Source: Geothrix rubra
Lineage (GTDB): Bacteria; Acidobacteriota; Holophagae; Holophagales; Holophagaceae
Reading direction: 5' to 3'
DNA: 64,000 nt
Assembly: GCF_030268065.1 (NCBI RefSeq)
Contig: NZ_BSDD01000001.1
Location: 868,001 to 932,000, forward strand
The notes under the pieces are model-generated. The model did not search any database, was not told the DNA's origin, and was given only the letters and a program-made list of their open reading frames with translations. This document shows positions 36,957 to 47,870 of this stretch, in pieces; positions within the stretch are counted from its first letter, which is position 1, and each line of letters starts with the position of its first letter. The translations under genes and the position numbers were made by a program.

Positions 36957-38796
36957 GGATCTCCGCCATGGCCCACTGGGCGGTCACTTCGGTGCCAAGG
37001 CCCACCCCGGACGTGACGACGAAGGCCCCGCCGAAGAGCTCGGCCCGCTCGCGCATGAAGGCCAGCCCGAAGCCGCCCGTGGCGTCCTGCCGCCGGGGCT
37101 CGCCGGGCTTGAAGCCCACGCCGTTGTCGGCCACCACCAGCTGGAGGGTCCCGAAGACCACCCGGAGGGCCAGGGTGATCCGGCTGGCCTGGCTGTGCTT
37201 GGCCGCGTTGTTCATGGCCTCCTGGACGATGCGGAAGATCGTGGTCTTCAGGGGATCCGGAACCTCCGCCTCCTCCAGCTCGATGGCGTGCTCCACCTGG
37301 ATGTGGGGATAGGTGGACTGGAACTCCCGGCTGAACCAGGACAGGGTGGCGATGAGGCCCAGGTCGTCCAGGGTGGAGGGGCGGAGGGCCATGGAGATGC
37401 GCCGGACCTCCTCCACCGAGGTCTGGATCACCGGCACCACGCTCCGCAGGGAGGCCAGGTGCGGGCCGGAGCCCGGGGTGCCGTCGCCCTCGATGGCCCG
37501 CTCGACCATGAACTTCACGGCGCTGAGGGTCTGGCCGATGCTGTCGTGCAGTTCCCGCGCCACCCGCTGGCGTTCCGTCTCCTGGGCGGCCAGGAGGCGC
37601 GCCGACAGGCGGTGGAGCGCCTCCCGGGAATCCCGCAGGGCCTGCTCCGCCCGGTGCCGCTCCGTGATGTCCTGGATGTTCCCCAGGAGGGCCACGCCGC
37701 CCTGGTAGCGGATCAGCGTGGTCCGGCCGCTCACCCAGCGGATCTCCCCCCGGGCGGTCAGGATGCGGCAGTCGTAGTCCTCGACGGCGCCCGAGCCGTG
37801 GAACCGCTTCCGCCAGATCTCCCGGACCATGGGCCAATCCTCCGGGTGGATCACGTCCGCCGCGTCCATCCTCGCCAGTTCCTCCGCCGTGCGCCCGACC
37901 ATCCGGAAGAACCGCTGGTTCCCGAAGAGGATGCGCCCGTCCAGGTAGATGAAGATGCCCGTGGGCGAGCTCTCGACGACGGTGCTGTACTTCTCCTCCG
38001 AGTCGCGGATGGCCTCCTCCGCCGCCTTCCGCTCGGTGATGTCCATGAAGGTGTACACGAACCCGGCGATGGAGCCGTCCGCGCGCCAGATCGGCGAACA
38101 GGTGAGGTAGGCCTGGAAGGCCGTCCCGTCGCGGCGGACGGCCCGGACCTCCCCGGTCCAGCCCTTCACCGCCCCGAAGCCGGACAGCCCGTGCCGCGCC
38201 GCCTCCGCCGAGAAGGCCGTCACCTTCGACAGCGGCTCGCCGCGCACCTCCTGCTCCGTCCACCCGAACATCCACTCGGCGTGGCGGTTCCAGTAGACGA
38301 TCCCCCCGCCCTTCCCCGTGGCCACCACCGCCTGCTGCACCACGTCCAGGAGGCGCCCCTGGAGCTGGCTCCGCGCATCGGCCCGGGTCCGCTCCATCGC
38401 CTCCTCGCGCAGGGACTGGTTGAGGGTCTCCAGCTCGCGGGTGCGGGCCTGGACCGTCCGCTCCAGCCCCTCGTTCAAGGCCCGCAGCTGCGCCTCGGCC
38501 AGGCTCTTGTCCTCGATCGCCCGGGCCATGGGCCGCACGAAGACCAGGTACATGAGCGGCATCACCACCGTCAGCAGGGCCCCGGCGTCGATGAGCAGCT
38601 CGATGGGCCCGCTGGGGTAGAAGGCCGGCCCCAGCATCAGCGTCGAGAGGATCTCCGTGATCAGGATCGCCAGGGTCACCGCCAGGAAGGCCCGGGCCGG
38701 CGAGACGCCCCCGGCGGCCGGCCGGCCCGGGGCCCCGCCGGCCGCCGCCTCCCCCGGGGGGGCTGGCTGGACCTGGATCACGGGAACGGACACCAC
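36946..38796 (-). CDS. PAS-domain sensor histidine kinase (NarX-like)
   Basis: 616 residues. Two membrane helices (about residues 35-95), a coiled coil, two PAS domains (about 145-260 and 265-385, with DITERK/DITERH links), then a HisKA_3 domain with RVARELHDSIGQTLSAVK and a HATPase domain with NNAAKHSQ and DNGVGFKPG. HisKA_3 kinases pair with NarL regulators. The 3' end overlaps the regulator gene by 11 bp on the opposite strand. Confidence 0.92.
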   Translation of the reverse strand: MVSVPVIQVQPAPPGEAAAGGAPGRPAAGGVSPARAFLAVTLAILITEILSTLMLGPAFYPSGPIELLIDAGALLTVVMPLMYLVFVRPMARAIEDKSLAEAQLRALNEGLERTVQARTRELETLNQSLREEAMERTRADARSQLQGRLLDVVQQAVVATGKGGGIVYWNRHAEWMFGWTEQEVRGEPLSKVTAFSAEAARHGLSGFGAVKGWTGEVRAVRRDGTAFQAYLTCSPIWRADGSIAGFVYTFMDITERKAAEEAIRDSEEKYSTVVESSPTGIFIYLDGRILFGNQRFFRMVGRTAEELARMDAADVIHPEDWPMVREIWRKRFHGSGAVEDYDCRILTARGEIRWVSGRTTLIRYQGGVALLGNIQDITERHRAEQALRDSREALHRLSARLLAAQETERQRVARELHDSIGQTLSAVKFMVERAIEGDGTPGSGPHLASLRSVVPVIQTSVEEVRRISMALRPSTLDDLGLIATLSWFSREFQSTYPHIQVEHAIELEEAEVPDPLKTTIFRIVQEAMNNAAKHSQASRITLALRVVFGTLQLVVADNGVGFKPGEPRRQDATGGFGLAFMRERAELFGGAFVVTSGVGLGTEVTAQWAMAEIPTE

Positions 38797-38836
38797 GCAC
38801 CTCGGAGGCGGATCATCGGGGAATCAGGCGAATCGG

Positions 38837-39283
38837 CTAGCGGAGCGCCACCAGCTCCAGCTCGAAGATCAGGGTCGAACCCGGGGGGATGTCCGTCCCG
38901 GCCTCCCGGGCGGTGTAGCCCAGGGCCGGCGGGACCACCAGCAGGCGCCGGCCGCCGGCCTTCATGGTGGCCAGGCCCTCGTCCCACCCCTTGATCACGC
39001 GCCCCACCCCGAAGGGGAACTCCGCCGGGTAGCCCCGCGCCCGGGAGTCCACGAACAGCTTCCCCTTCCGGCGGCCGCGGGCCACCCACCCCTGGTATTC
39101 CACCACGCAGCCCTGCCCCACCTTCGGCGAGGGCCCCGTCCCTTGCACCAGGTCCGCGTACTTGAGCCCGCTCTTCGTCTGGATCAGCTTCGACGGGAGC
39201 CGGGTGGATGGGCCCTTCGCCCCGTGGGCCGACAAGAGGGACGCCAGCGCCAACCCGGCGACGAGCATGGGATTTCGGATCAT
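38837..39283 (-). CDS. Periplasmic FKBP-type peptidyl-prolyl isomerase
   Basis: 148 residues with a signal peptide (LVAGLALASLLSAHGAKG). FKBP core: YADLVQGTG, VVEYQGWVARG, FPFGVGRVIKGWDEGLATMKAGGRR, VPPALGYTAREAGTDIPPGSTLIFELEL. Catalyses proline isomerisation of secreted proteins. Single domain, no chaperone insert. Divergent from the small SH3-like gene. Confidence 0.93.
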   Translation of the reverse strand: MIRNPMLVAGLALASLLSAHGAKGPSTRLPSKLIQTKSGLKYADLVQGTGPSPKVGQGCVVEYQGWVARGRRKGKLFVDSRARGYPAEFPFGVGRVIKGWDEGLATMKAGGRRLLVVPPALGYTAREAGTDIPPGSTLIFELELVALR

Positions 39284-39437
39284 GGCGCGGTCCTCTCGAA
39301 CGGAATTTTGCCGATCAGGCTACCAGATCCGTTCCCCGGGGGCATGTCCTGTCGACACCGACGTCCGCCATCCGGGGCCCGATTGGCGGAGAATGCAGGG
39401 TGGGCGCAGGTGGCCCGCACGTCATCCCGGAGTGATC

Positions 39438-39743
39438 GTGGACTACGCATTCAAGCCAGGGGATCGGGTGCGCCTCACCCGCGAGGGCGTGACCTGCTAC
39501 GGGGGCGCCTGGCCGCACTTCGTCCCCCAGGGCCAGGGCGGAGGCACCCCCGGCACCGTGCTCCTCGCCGAAGACCGCCCCCACAAGCCCGGCGCCGCCC
39601 CCCGCCCCTACTACGTCCGCTGGGACAACGGCGTGGAGAACAGCTACCGGGTGGAGGATTTGGAGGGGGTGGGGGCGGCGCCTGAGACCGTGACGGACGG
39701 AGGGGCGGCGGGGAATATCGTGGCGTTCAGGCGGCCGGGGTGA
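39438..39743 (+). CDS. Small SH3/KOW-like protein
   Basis: 101 residues from GTG 39438 with GGAG about 6 bases upstream (MDYAFKPGDRVRLT). KOW/SH3-like strands (KPGDRVRLTREGVTCYGGAW, PYYVRWDNGVENSYRVEDL) form a small beta-barrel that may bind nucleic acid or protein. No clear family. It is the last normal GC-rich gene before the accessory island. Confidence 0.65.
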   Translation: MDYAFKPGDRVRLTREGVTCYGGAWPHFVPQGQGGGTPGTVLLAEDRPHKPGAAPRPYYVRWDNGVENSYRVEDLEGVGAAPETVTDGGAAGNIVAFRRPG

Positions 39744-39775
39744 ACAGGCGGCGCTGACCGCAGCCGCGTGTTGCG

Positions 39776-39945
39776 GTGGCCGCCATTCGTCTCCTCATCA
39801 CCACCGGCGCCCGGCTCGACGAGATCCTGCGCTTGCGCTAGGGCGAGGTGGAGATGGGGGGTGGTGTCCTTTTGCCTTAAGGGCTCCGAGACCGGAGCCA
39901 AGGCCATCCTTCTGAACAAGCCGACGGGAGAAGGGTATGAGAGGC
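39776..39945 (+). pseudogene. Remnant of a tyrosine recombinase (phage integrase)
   Basis: Translation reads VAAIRLLITTGARLDEILRLR, matching the box containing the first catalytic Arg (TGARLxEIL), then an in-frame TAG. After a frameshift it continues GSETGAKAILLNKP, which matches the following conserved SKTGAKxxPLN stretch. The rest is lost. It marks the left edge of the AT-rich island, so the island was probably brought in by an integrase. Confidence 0.75.
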
Positions 39946-40120
39946 CTGCCCCTGATGCTCGACACCCCCTGAGTCATCGCAGACTTGGTTTTTCGAATTC
40001 AATCTCAATGTACTGGTAACTTTATCCTACCGTTCCCCCCCCCAAAATATACCGTTCAGCCTAAAAATAGCCTCAATACAGCGCGGGTGAGCTAGGATCG
40101 CAACAAGCCCAGGAGTGCAA

Positions 40121-41053
40121 ATGGCCGTCAAGTTACTTGGTATTGAGCTTGAGCTTGGCGATAAATTCACTCTAGCAGATTTTACAAAATATCTTGCTTC
40201 TTTCAACGATGAAAAAATCGATGGAAAAGAGTTTAAAAGAATGTTTTTATTTTCAGAACACCCCAGTGGGGATTACTTCAAAGGGCTTGTTGTAACTATT
40301 AAAAAACAAAAAACCCTTGTCACACTAAAAAAGGAAACCAGTGGCCTTAAAATCATAGTTAAAGGCATGGAAAAAGATAGTGAATTGATGGAATATAATT
40401 TTTTCATCGTCAATAAGAACTCATTAAAGGGATTCTATCTGTATCCATCTGGCTCATACAGCATTTTATCATTTTGTAAACAACTTGGAAGGGCATGGAA
40501 AAAAATGGCTCTTCTTGACGCAAAAGCTACATTCAAAGCGATCCCTCGAATCGAAAGAGAAGAAAAATTCAAAGAATATTACGAAAAAAATTATGGCAAC
40601 AGCCTTAAAGCAGTTCCACTCGTGAGGCCTGGTGATTTCGCGGCTCTGGTCGAAGAACTATCTTCATTGAAATCCATGTCTATTGAATTTTCTGAACCAA
40701 GATATGTTTCAAGGCTATTTTCTCCAAGCAAAAAATATCTTCAAAGTCATCGAGAATTTTTAACGTTTAAGGCAGTTGAAGAAGGTGAATTAGGAAAACT
40801 TACTGCTAATATAGTTGAAGTCATTACACGTACAAAGCCCAAAAAATGCACTATCCATGGCGAGGAAGATGGTGTAATCCAACTCATTAATCTTGAAAAT
40901 AATATTCGTTCATTTGAAACTTATAGGTATGACGATATTTCTAACAAAATTGTCGAACTAGAGTTAGCAAAATTTGAAAGCTGCATAATATTTGATGCTT
41001 TAATAACAAGAGCCTCCACAGAACCAATGATTACAAGAAAGAATTCGAAATGA
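40121..41053 (+). CDS. AT-rich gene of unknown function (module gene 1)
   Basis: 310 residues from ATG 40121, with AGGAG at 40111-40115; a GTG six bases upstream lacks spacing. Lys-, Ile- and Asn-rich protein with strongly AT-biased codons, unlike its neighbours. No signal peptide or membrane helix. Mixed alpha/beta segments such as FTLADFTKYLASFNDEKI at the N-terminus, a central basic region (GRAWKKMALLDAKATFKAIP), and a beta-rich C-terminus (CTIHGEEDGVIQLINLENNI). No P-loop, HEPN or nuclease motif recognised. Overlaps the next gene as ATGA, so the two products are made together. Confidence 0.65.
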   Translation: MAVKLLGIELELGDKFTLADFTKYLASFNDEKIDGKEFKRMFLFSEHPSGDYFKGLVVTIKKQKTLVTLKKETSGLKIIVKGMEKDSELMEYNFFIVNKNSLKGFYLYPSGSYSILSFCKQLGRAWKKMALLDAKATFKAIPRIEREEKFKEYYEKNYGNSLKAVPLVRPGDFAALVEELSSLKSMSIEFSEPRYVSRLFSPSKKYLQSHREFLTFKAVEEGELGKLTANIVEVITRTKPKKCTIHGEEDGVIQLINLENNIRSFETYRYDDISNKIVELELAKFESCIIFDALITRASTEPMITRKNSK

Positions 41054-41673
41054 TGCAATTAGCCTCAAACCCTCAAGATAATAGGAATAGAACTCGAATA
41101 ATTTTTTATATTCTAATGCCTATTATACTATCATTTGCACTACCACTCGTCAGTTTAGAGATATGGAAGTTTTGCTCAGAAAAAAATCCCGATATATATA
41201 AAATATATTCAACTATTTACAGAACACCTTTATTTGCTGGCTTTATTACAGCAGGGAGCTTTCTGTTTTCCGTAAAAACATTTTCCATTTTCCGCATCCA
41301 TGATGAGGTATTTAAAGATCAGAGTTATCAAAAAAAGCATATTGAGGATGTAAGGCTGGGAGAAAAAAAGGAATTTCTAGAACCATTAATGAATTTCAGC
41401 GACTATCTTTTTGCTTCTATATTATTATCATTTATTTCTTCCATTGCGCAACTCACAATTGGTGCAATCCCAAATGATCATTGTTCAATAATTAGTTTGT
41501 CATTAGCATTTTCGGCATTCACATCAATAATAATATCTCTCTTCTTTTTAAAGATGAATCTAGAAGAATGGTTTGATATTCGATCAGCACACTTTGCAGA
41601 CGACTTAACAAAAATTAAAAACCAGATAGATGCTGAAGTTAAAGATAGAATCAAAGAGCATGGTGAGCTATAA
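41050..41673 (+). CDS. Four-helix membrane protein (module gene 2)
   Basis: 207 residues, ATG overlapping the stop of gene 1 by four bases. Four membrane helices (about residues 18-40, 57-78, 113-135, 146-170) and a charged cytoplasmic loop (FRIHDEVFKDQSYQKKHIED) and tail (DLTKIKNQIDAEVKDRIKEH). Strongly AT-biased like gene 1. Its size and helix layout resemble small membrane effectors of defence systems, but no family match was made. Same operon as gene 1. Confidence 0.62.
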   Translation: MMQLASNPQDNRNRTRIIFYILMPIILSFALPLVSLEIWKFCSEKNPDIYKIYSTIYRTPLFAGFITAGSFLFSVKTFSIFRIHDEVFKDQSYQKKHIEDVRLGEKKEFLEPLMNFSDYLFASILLSFISSIAQLTIGAIPNDHCSIISLSLAFSAFTSIIISLFFLKMNLEEWFDIRSAHFADDLTKIKNQIDAEVKDRIKEHGEL

Positions 41674-42096
41674 ACAACTATCATCATTATAGTTCATAAA
41701 CTTAAAATAAAACATAAATATTATCCAAATTAAAGCAATTAACCTAAAATATATTCCACAAAGTTGTGAGATCGGCTCGAACTCGTGAGGATCAGGCACG
41801 ACTCACACCGATATCACCGGTCCGTATGGACCAGACGGCGAGCTCACGCTCGGCCCATCAGCCCCAATATTTGTAAGGGAGTGATGGGTCGAGACGGACG
41901 CAGGAGAAAAACATTCAGGGGCCCCAGATAGACCTGCGAAAGGCGAGAGGGATCCAAGCTGGCCCCCGCAGGGTGGACCCGAACCGTCGAAATTTCCGGT
42001 TGGACCGTCCGGGCCTTAGATCGATACCGCCAACGGATTTTCTCAATCCCCCCGCTTGAGCAGGCCTAGACTCCCGCAACCGTTCAGGAGGCGCAC
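41674..42096. other. Intergenic gap at the right side of the AT-rich genes
   Basis: About 420 bp. The first ~85 bp is AT-rich like the module; composition switches to GC near 41760. No ORF with a ribosome site, tRNA or strong hairpin recognised. AGGAGGC at its end serves the lipoprotein gene at 42097. It may be eroded island sequence. Confidence 0.4.
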
Positions 42097-42675
42097 ATGA
42101 GAAGTGAGGCCTTGCCAGTTGTTCTTTCGCTCGTCTTCGCGCTCGGATGCGCCGGCGTGAAAATCACGCCCATTTCGCCCCAGCGCGCCCTTGCCTTGCA
42201 CCAGACCGAGGCCAATGAGAGCGGCTACGTGGTCTATGAGCCCATGGTCGTCGTAGAAATCACGTCGAAAGAGGTTTGTCTGAAGAAGGACAAGGATGGG
42301 AAATGCACCGAGTCCATCGTCCAATGCACGGCTGGCGCCCCTTTTGTTCTCCCCGATTATCGGAAGCCCTATCTCGTCGATGTCAAATCGGGCTTCGGAA
42401 AGTCAGGGGCCGACATCACGATCACCGATGGCTGGCGACTCGGAAACATCAAGGACAACTCCGACAACACAGCGGTATTGGGATCCGTCCAGAAGTTGCT
42501 TGAGGGCAACCTTTCTGGGCTGCTGCGTGCACCCAGCGGATTAGCCCCTGAGAAATCCACCGAGAGACCCATACCATCCGGCTTGTACCGGGTCGACCTT
42601 ACTCCAGATAGCAACAACAAGATCGGTTTGGTACTGCTTCAGAGCTATGTATCCGGTTCCAAATCATCTGATTAG
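42097..42675 (+). CDS. Lipoprotein
   Basis: 192 residues from ATG 42097 with AGGAGG upstream. Lipoprotein signal ending FALGC, then AGVKITPISPQRAL. Paired Cys near residues 65, 71 and 77 (KEVCLKKDKDGKCTESIVQC) may form disulfides. The C-terminal half is beta-rich (SGLYRVDLTPDSNNKIGLVLL). Unknown function; base composition is intermediate between island and chromosome. Within the accessory region between the integrase remnant and tRNA-Thr. Confidence 0.65.
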   Translation: MRSEALPVVLSLVFALGCAGVKITPISPQRALALHQTEANESGYVVYEPMVVVEITSKEVCLKKDKDGKCTESIVQCTAGAPFVLPDYRKPYLVDVKSGFGKSGADITITDGWRLGNIKDNSDNTAVLGSVQKLLEGNLSGLLRAPSGLAPEKSTERPIPSGLYRVDLTPDSNNKIGLVLLQSYVSGSKSSD

Positions 42676-42752
42676 GCATCTTAGCCTCACTGTACGCACG
42701 ACCATATTCGGTAAGCCGAGGCCATGCCTTCGAAGGGCCTATCCGAAGCAAG

Positions 42753-42879
42753 GTGGGGCGCCGTCCCACGCGGTCGGGATTCGAACCGCGTCTGGCTTCG
42801 CCAGCCGCCGGCCTTCTCCGGCGTGCCATCAAGGCACGCCTCCGAAGTCCACTCGCAGGTTCGAATCCCGCAGGGATTC
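42753..42879. repeat. Array of six consecutive GC-rich hairpins next to tRNA-Thr
   Basis: Six short perfect stems follow one another: 42753-42769 (GTGGG/CCCAC), 42769-42790 (CGCGGT/ACCGCG), 42792-42804 (CTGGC/GCCAG), 42806-42823 (CGCCGG/CCGGCG), 42820-42840 (GGCGTGCC/GGCACGCC) and 42863-42879 (GAATCCC/GGGATTC). TTCGAATCCCG-type T-arm motifs occur on both strands. No intact tRNA can be folded here, so it may be a structured RNA or a tRNA-derived att scar. Confidence 0.6.
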
Positions 42880-42882
42880 ACG

Positions 42883-42922
42883 CCAACGCAAAGGCCCCCG
42901 CTTTGGGGGGCCTTTGCGTTGG
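42883..42922 (-). terminator. Perfect hairpin just after tRNA-Thr
   Basis: 17-bp perfect stem CCAACGCAAAGGCCCCC (42883-42899) and complement (42906-42922), six-base loop. On the minus strand it begins at the CCA end of tRNA-Thr, so it probably terminates that transcript; its arm contains AAA/TTT. Confidence 0.75.
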
Positions 42923-42995
42923 AGCCAACTACAGGATTCGAACCTGCGACCTGCTGATTACGAATCAGCTGCTCTACCAGCTGAGCTAAGTTGGC
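42920..42995 (-). tRNA. tRNA-Thr (anticodon CGT)
   Basis: 76 nt including an encoded CCA. Acceptor arms GCCAACT and AGTTGGC pair fully. The D-arm is GCTCAGCTGGTAGAGC, the anticodon arm GCTGA-TTCGTAA-TCAGC gives anticodon CGT (codon ACG), and the T-loop is TTCGAAT. It lies at the right edge of the accessory island, a common integration site. Confidence 0.95.
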
Positions 42996-43031
42996 GCTGG
43001 CTCTCCAGTGTGCCTGGGAGGGCGGCCGGAA

Positions 43032-45176
<2,145 letters not shown>

Positions 45177-45235
45177 GGGGACCTCCAGGGGCTTTCCCCC
45201 AGGATGCCTCGCAACACTAGGTTTGCACAATCCCC

Positions 45236-45655
45236 TCAGTGCCGGGACCAGGCGAGGGCCCAGAGCAGGCCCAGGACGGCCAGGGCATCGACTTCATCCG
45301 GATCCAGGCGCTCGTTGCGCCGGGCCAGCTCCTCGGGGCCGGGGCCGCGCATGACCACGCGGTGGCTCTCGCCGGAGGGATCCTCCAGCATCACCCAGTC
45401 AGGGGCCGTGCGCCCCACGACCGTGGCGCCGATCCGGGGCGGTCCGGGCTTCCACCGCAGCTCCAGGGGTTCCCACTGGCCGGCGTTCATGAGGCGCCAG
45501 GTTCCCTCCGGCGGGACGGACGGCAGGGCCAGCACCGCATCCCGGTCCAGGAAGCGGACGACGATGCGGGCCGCGGGAGGCGGGACGGGTTCGGCCCGGC
45601 GGCAGGCCAGGCCGACGGCCGCAAGCAGGACGAGGGGGATCCACAGGCCTCGCAT
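45236..45655 (-). CDS. Small lipoprotein
   Basis: 139 residues from ATG 45655, with GAGG upstream. Lipobox VGLAC near residue 18, then a Pro-rich linker and a beta-rich domain (RIVVRFLDRDAVLALPSVP), with a hydrophobic C-terminal segment VDALAVLGLLWALAW. No family recognised. It follows the amidase gene, which ends 26 bp upstream on the same strand. Confidence 0.7.
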   Translation of the reverse strand: MRGLWIPLVLLAAVGLACRRAEPVPPPAARIVVRFLDRDAVLALPSVPPEGTWRLMNAGQWEPLELRWKPGPPRIGATVVGRTAPDWVMLEDPSGESHRVVMRGPGPEELARRNERLDPDEVDALAVLGLLWALAWSRH

Positions 45656-45681
45656 GAAACCTCCCGTCTGGGCCGGGGCGG

Positions 45682-47343
45682 CTACCCCCGATAGTACGCC
45701 CGGATGGCGTTCACCACCGCCACGGCGTACCGCTCCCGGAAGGCGGGATCCCGCAGGTTGGCGGCATCCTCGTCGTTGGCGAGGTTGGCCACCTCCACCA
45801 GGACCTTGGTGGCGCTGGTGCTGTAGCGGATCACGGCGGGCACCCACTTCACGCCGTTCCGGATCACGACGTTCCGGATGGGGCGGTTGAGGTGGACGGG
45901 GATGTCGCCCCGGCCCAGCGCCTTCAGCAGCGTCTCGGAGAACTGGCGGCTGCGGGCCTCGCCCTGCAGCTTCTGGCGCGGGGTGAAGGCGACGCGGGAG
46001 AACCGCTTCATCTCCGCCACCCGGCCCGCCCGGGCGCCGTTGAGCGCGAAGCGGGCCGGCACCAGGGCCGCGCCCGGCACGTAGACCATGGTCCCCCGCG
46101 AGCTGGGGTGCAGGCTGTCGGCGTGGAAGCTGATGAAGAGGGTCTTCTTCGGATCGCCGTGCTTCGCCACGAAGTCCGAGAACAGCTCGTTGGCCAGCAC
46201 CCAGCGCAGGTGCACGCTCACCGCCGTGGGGCTCTCGCCGTCGTTGGCGAAGGGCGGCGTGGTGAGGATCTCCGCCGCGTGGCTGGGCGCCTTGATGCTG
46301 TCGCGGGTGCGGAAGCCCAGCCCGGGATAGCGGATGGTGCTGCTCACCTCGGCGTCGGTCTCCTGCTCCAGCAGCTGCCGGACCCGCATGGCGATGTCGT
46401 AGACGAAGTCGGACTCCCAGGCGCCGTTGGCGGCGGCCCCGATGTCCACCCCGCCGTGGCCCGCGTCCACCACGATGCGCACGCCCTTGAGCCTGGGACC
46501 GGCCTCCACGCGGACCGTCCGGCGCACCTCGGCCCGCACTTCCCGCTCCTCCGCCAGGCCCACGGTGCCCTCGGGCTGGAAGGGATCCGCCAGTACGGAG
46601 ACGGGGATCTTGATGAGCTGGCCGGGCTGGATGCTGCGCAGGTCGGCGATGCCGCTGCGGCGGGCCAGCTGCTCGGCGAAGTCGTTCACGGCCTTGGGAT
46701 CCACCCGGTCGGTGTACCGCATGACCACGCTCGAGTAGAGGGCCTCGCCCTTGCGCAGGTGGTAGGCGGCGTACTTGCCCTGGGCGTCCTCGCCGTAGGT
46801 GAGCAGGGCCCGGTAGGCGGCCACGCGGGCCTCGTCGTCGAGGTCATCCTCGGGCTGGGAGCGGTCCGCGCCCCGGGTCTGGCCGCCGAGGTCCACCGAG
46901 AGCAGCGGCAGCGGGATGCGCCAGGTGTCGCCCTCCACCAGCTTCTCGGGGAGCCCCGGGTTCTCCGCCATGAGCTTGTCGTAGTTCTGGCCATGCCCCG
47001 TGAACAGGGCCGCCAGGGTCCACACGGACTCCACCTCGGGGTGCCGGACCACGTGCCGCACGCCATCGCTGCGCCACTGGTCCCCGGGGAAGAAGGCCGC
47101 CAGGGCCCAGCGCTTCCCGTCGGGCGAGAGCTGCTCGAAGGGCACCCACCCGTGCGCATCCGCCCCCTTGGCCAGGAAGGCCCTGGGAAGGCCGCGCCCC
47201 TCCACGCTGAGGCCCTTGCGGAACTGGAGCCGGAGGATGAGGAGCTGGCCGGACGGGGTCCGGGCGTGGACCATCACCGGGGCGGGATCCTGGACCGGTG
47301 GCGCCGCCAGGAGGGCCGGGAGCAGGAGGCTCAGGCCTCCCAA
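45682..47343 (-). CDS. N-acetylmuramoyl-L-alanine amidase
   Basis: 553 residues from TTG 47343 (MGGLSLLLPALLAAPPV), with GAGAGGTG just upstream; it overlaps the previous gene by 13 bp. Signal peptide, LysM-like segments (GEALYSSVVMRYTDRVDPKA, PGQLIKIPVS), then an Amidase_3 domain (residues ~320-550) with zinc site VVDAGHGGVDIGA, FISFHADS, and Glu in VLVEVANLAN. Cleaves amide bonds in peptidoglycan during daughter-cell separation or wall remodelling. Confidence 0.88.
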   Translation of the reverse strand: MGGLSLLLPALLAAPPVQDPAPVMVHARTPSGQLLILRLQFRKGLSVEGRGLPRAFLAKGADAHGWVPFEQLSPDGKRWALAAFFPGDQWRSDGVRHVVRHPEVESVWTLAALFTGHGQNYDKLMAENPGLPEKLVEGDTWRIPLPLLSVDLGGQTRGADRSQPEDDLDDEARVAAYRALLTYGEDAQGKYAAYHLRKGEALYSSVVMRYTDRVDPKAVNDFAEQLARRSGIADLRSIQPGQLIKIPVSVLADPFQPEGTVGLAEEREVRAEVRRTVRVEAGPRLKGVRIVVDAGHGGVDIGAAANGAWESDFVYDIAMRVRQLLEQETDAEVSSTIRYPGLGFRTRDSIKAPSHAAEILTTPPFANDGESPTAVSVHLRWVLANELFSDFVAKHGDPKKTLFISFHADSLHPSSRGTMVYVPGAALVPARFALNGARAGRVAEMKRFSRVAFTPRQKLQGEARSRQFSETLLKALGRGDIPVHLNRPIRNVVIRNGVKWVPAVIRYSTSATKVLVEVANLANDEDAANLRDPAFRERYAVAVVNAIRAYYRG

Positions 47344-47870
47344 GGCACCTCTCCCCCGGGGCCGGCGAGGCCGCCCCGGACCCAGGCCTTCAGGGACTCG
47401 GCCATCCCGTCCCCATCCTCGGCCCGGGCGCGCAGGAAGTGCTGGAAGCGGCGCTCCAGGTGCCCCGCCCCCTCCTCCAGCAGGTAGAGGCGGTCGTGGA
47501 GACGGTCCTGGGGGGCCTTGCCGCTGCTCGGGGGGAGCTTCAGCGTGCCCATGTCCAGGGTCGCGGCATTGAGGGTGAAGACCCACTCCATGTCCCCCGA
47601 GAGGATGCGGAGCTTCACGCGCGCCGGACGCATGCCGCGGCTGAGGGCCTCGAAGGCCTCCCGGCTCTCGGCGGGACTGCCCTTGCGGAGGGAGATCTCC
47701 TTCACCTCGCCCCGCTCGGAGGCCAGCTGGATGGCGTCATCCACGAAGCAGGCCGAACCGTCGCCCTCCTCGCCGCTGGCGCCTCCTTCCGTCTGGCTCC
47801 GCATCCACAGCCAGAGGAGGAACTCCTCGCCGAGGAAACGGCCCTGTTCCATGAGCTCCATGGGCTTCAT
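47331..47870 (-). CDS. RdgC-like C-terminal-part protein
   Basis: 179 residues from ATG 47870, overlapping the previous gene as ATGA. EEFLLWLWMRSQTEGG and SRGMRPARVKLRILSGDMEWVF resemble the C-terminal half of long RdgC-type proteins. With the gene at 47867 it seems to make up a split RdgC. Function is inferred from this resemblance only. Confidence 0.55.
   Translation of the reverse strand: MKPMELMEQGRFLGEEFLLWLWMRSQTEGGASGEEGDGSACFVDDAIQLASERGEVKEISLRKGSPAESREAFEALSRGMRPARVKLRILSGDMEWVFTLNAATLDMGTLKLPPSSGKAPQDRLHDRLYLLEEGAGHLERRFQHFLRARAEDGDGMAESLKAWVRGGLAGPGGEVPWEA

Noticed and set aside
42720-42890. A second tRNA near tRNA-Thr suggested by T-arm motifs
   Set aside because: No acceptor, D-arm or anticodon arm can be paired around either T-arm motif.
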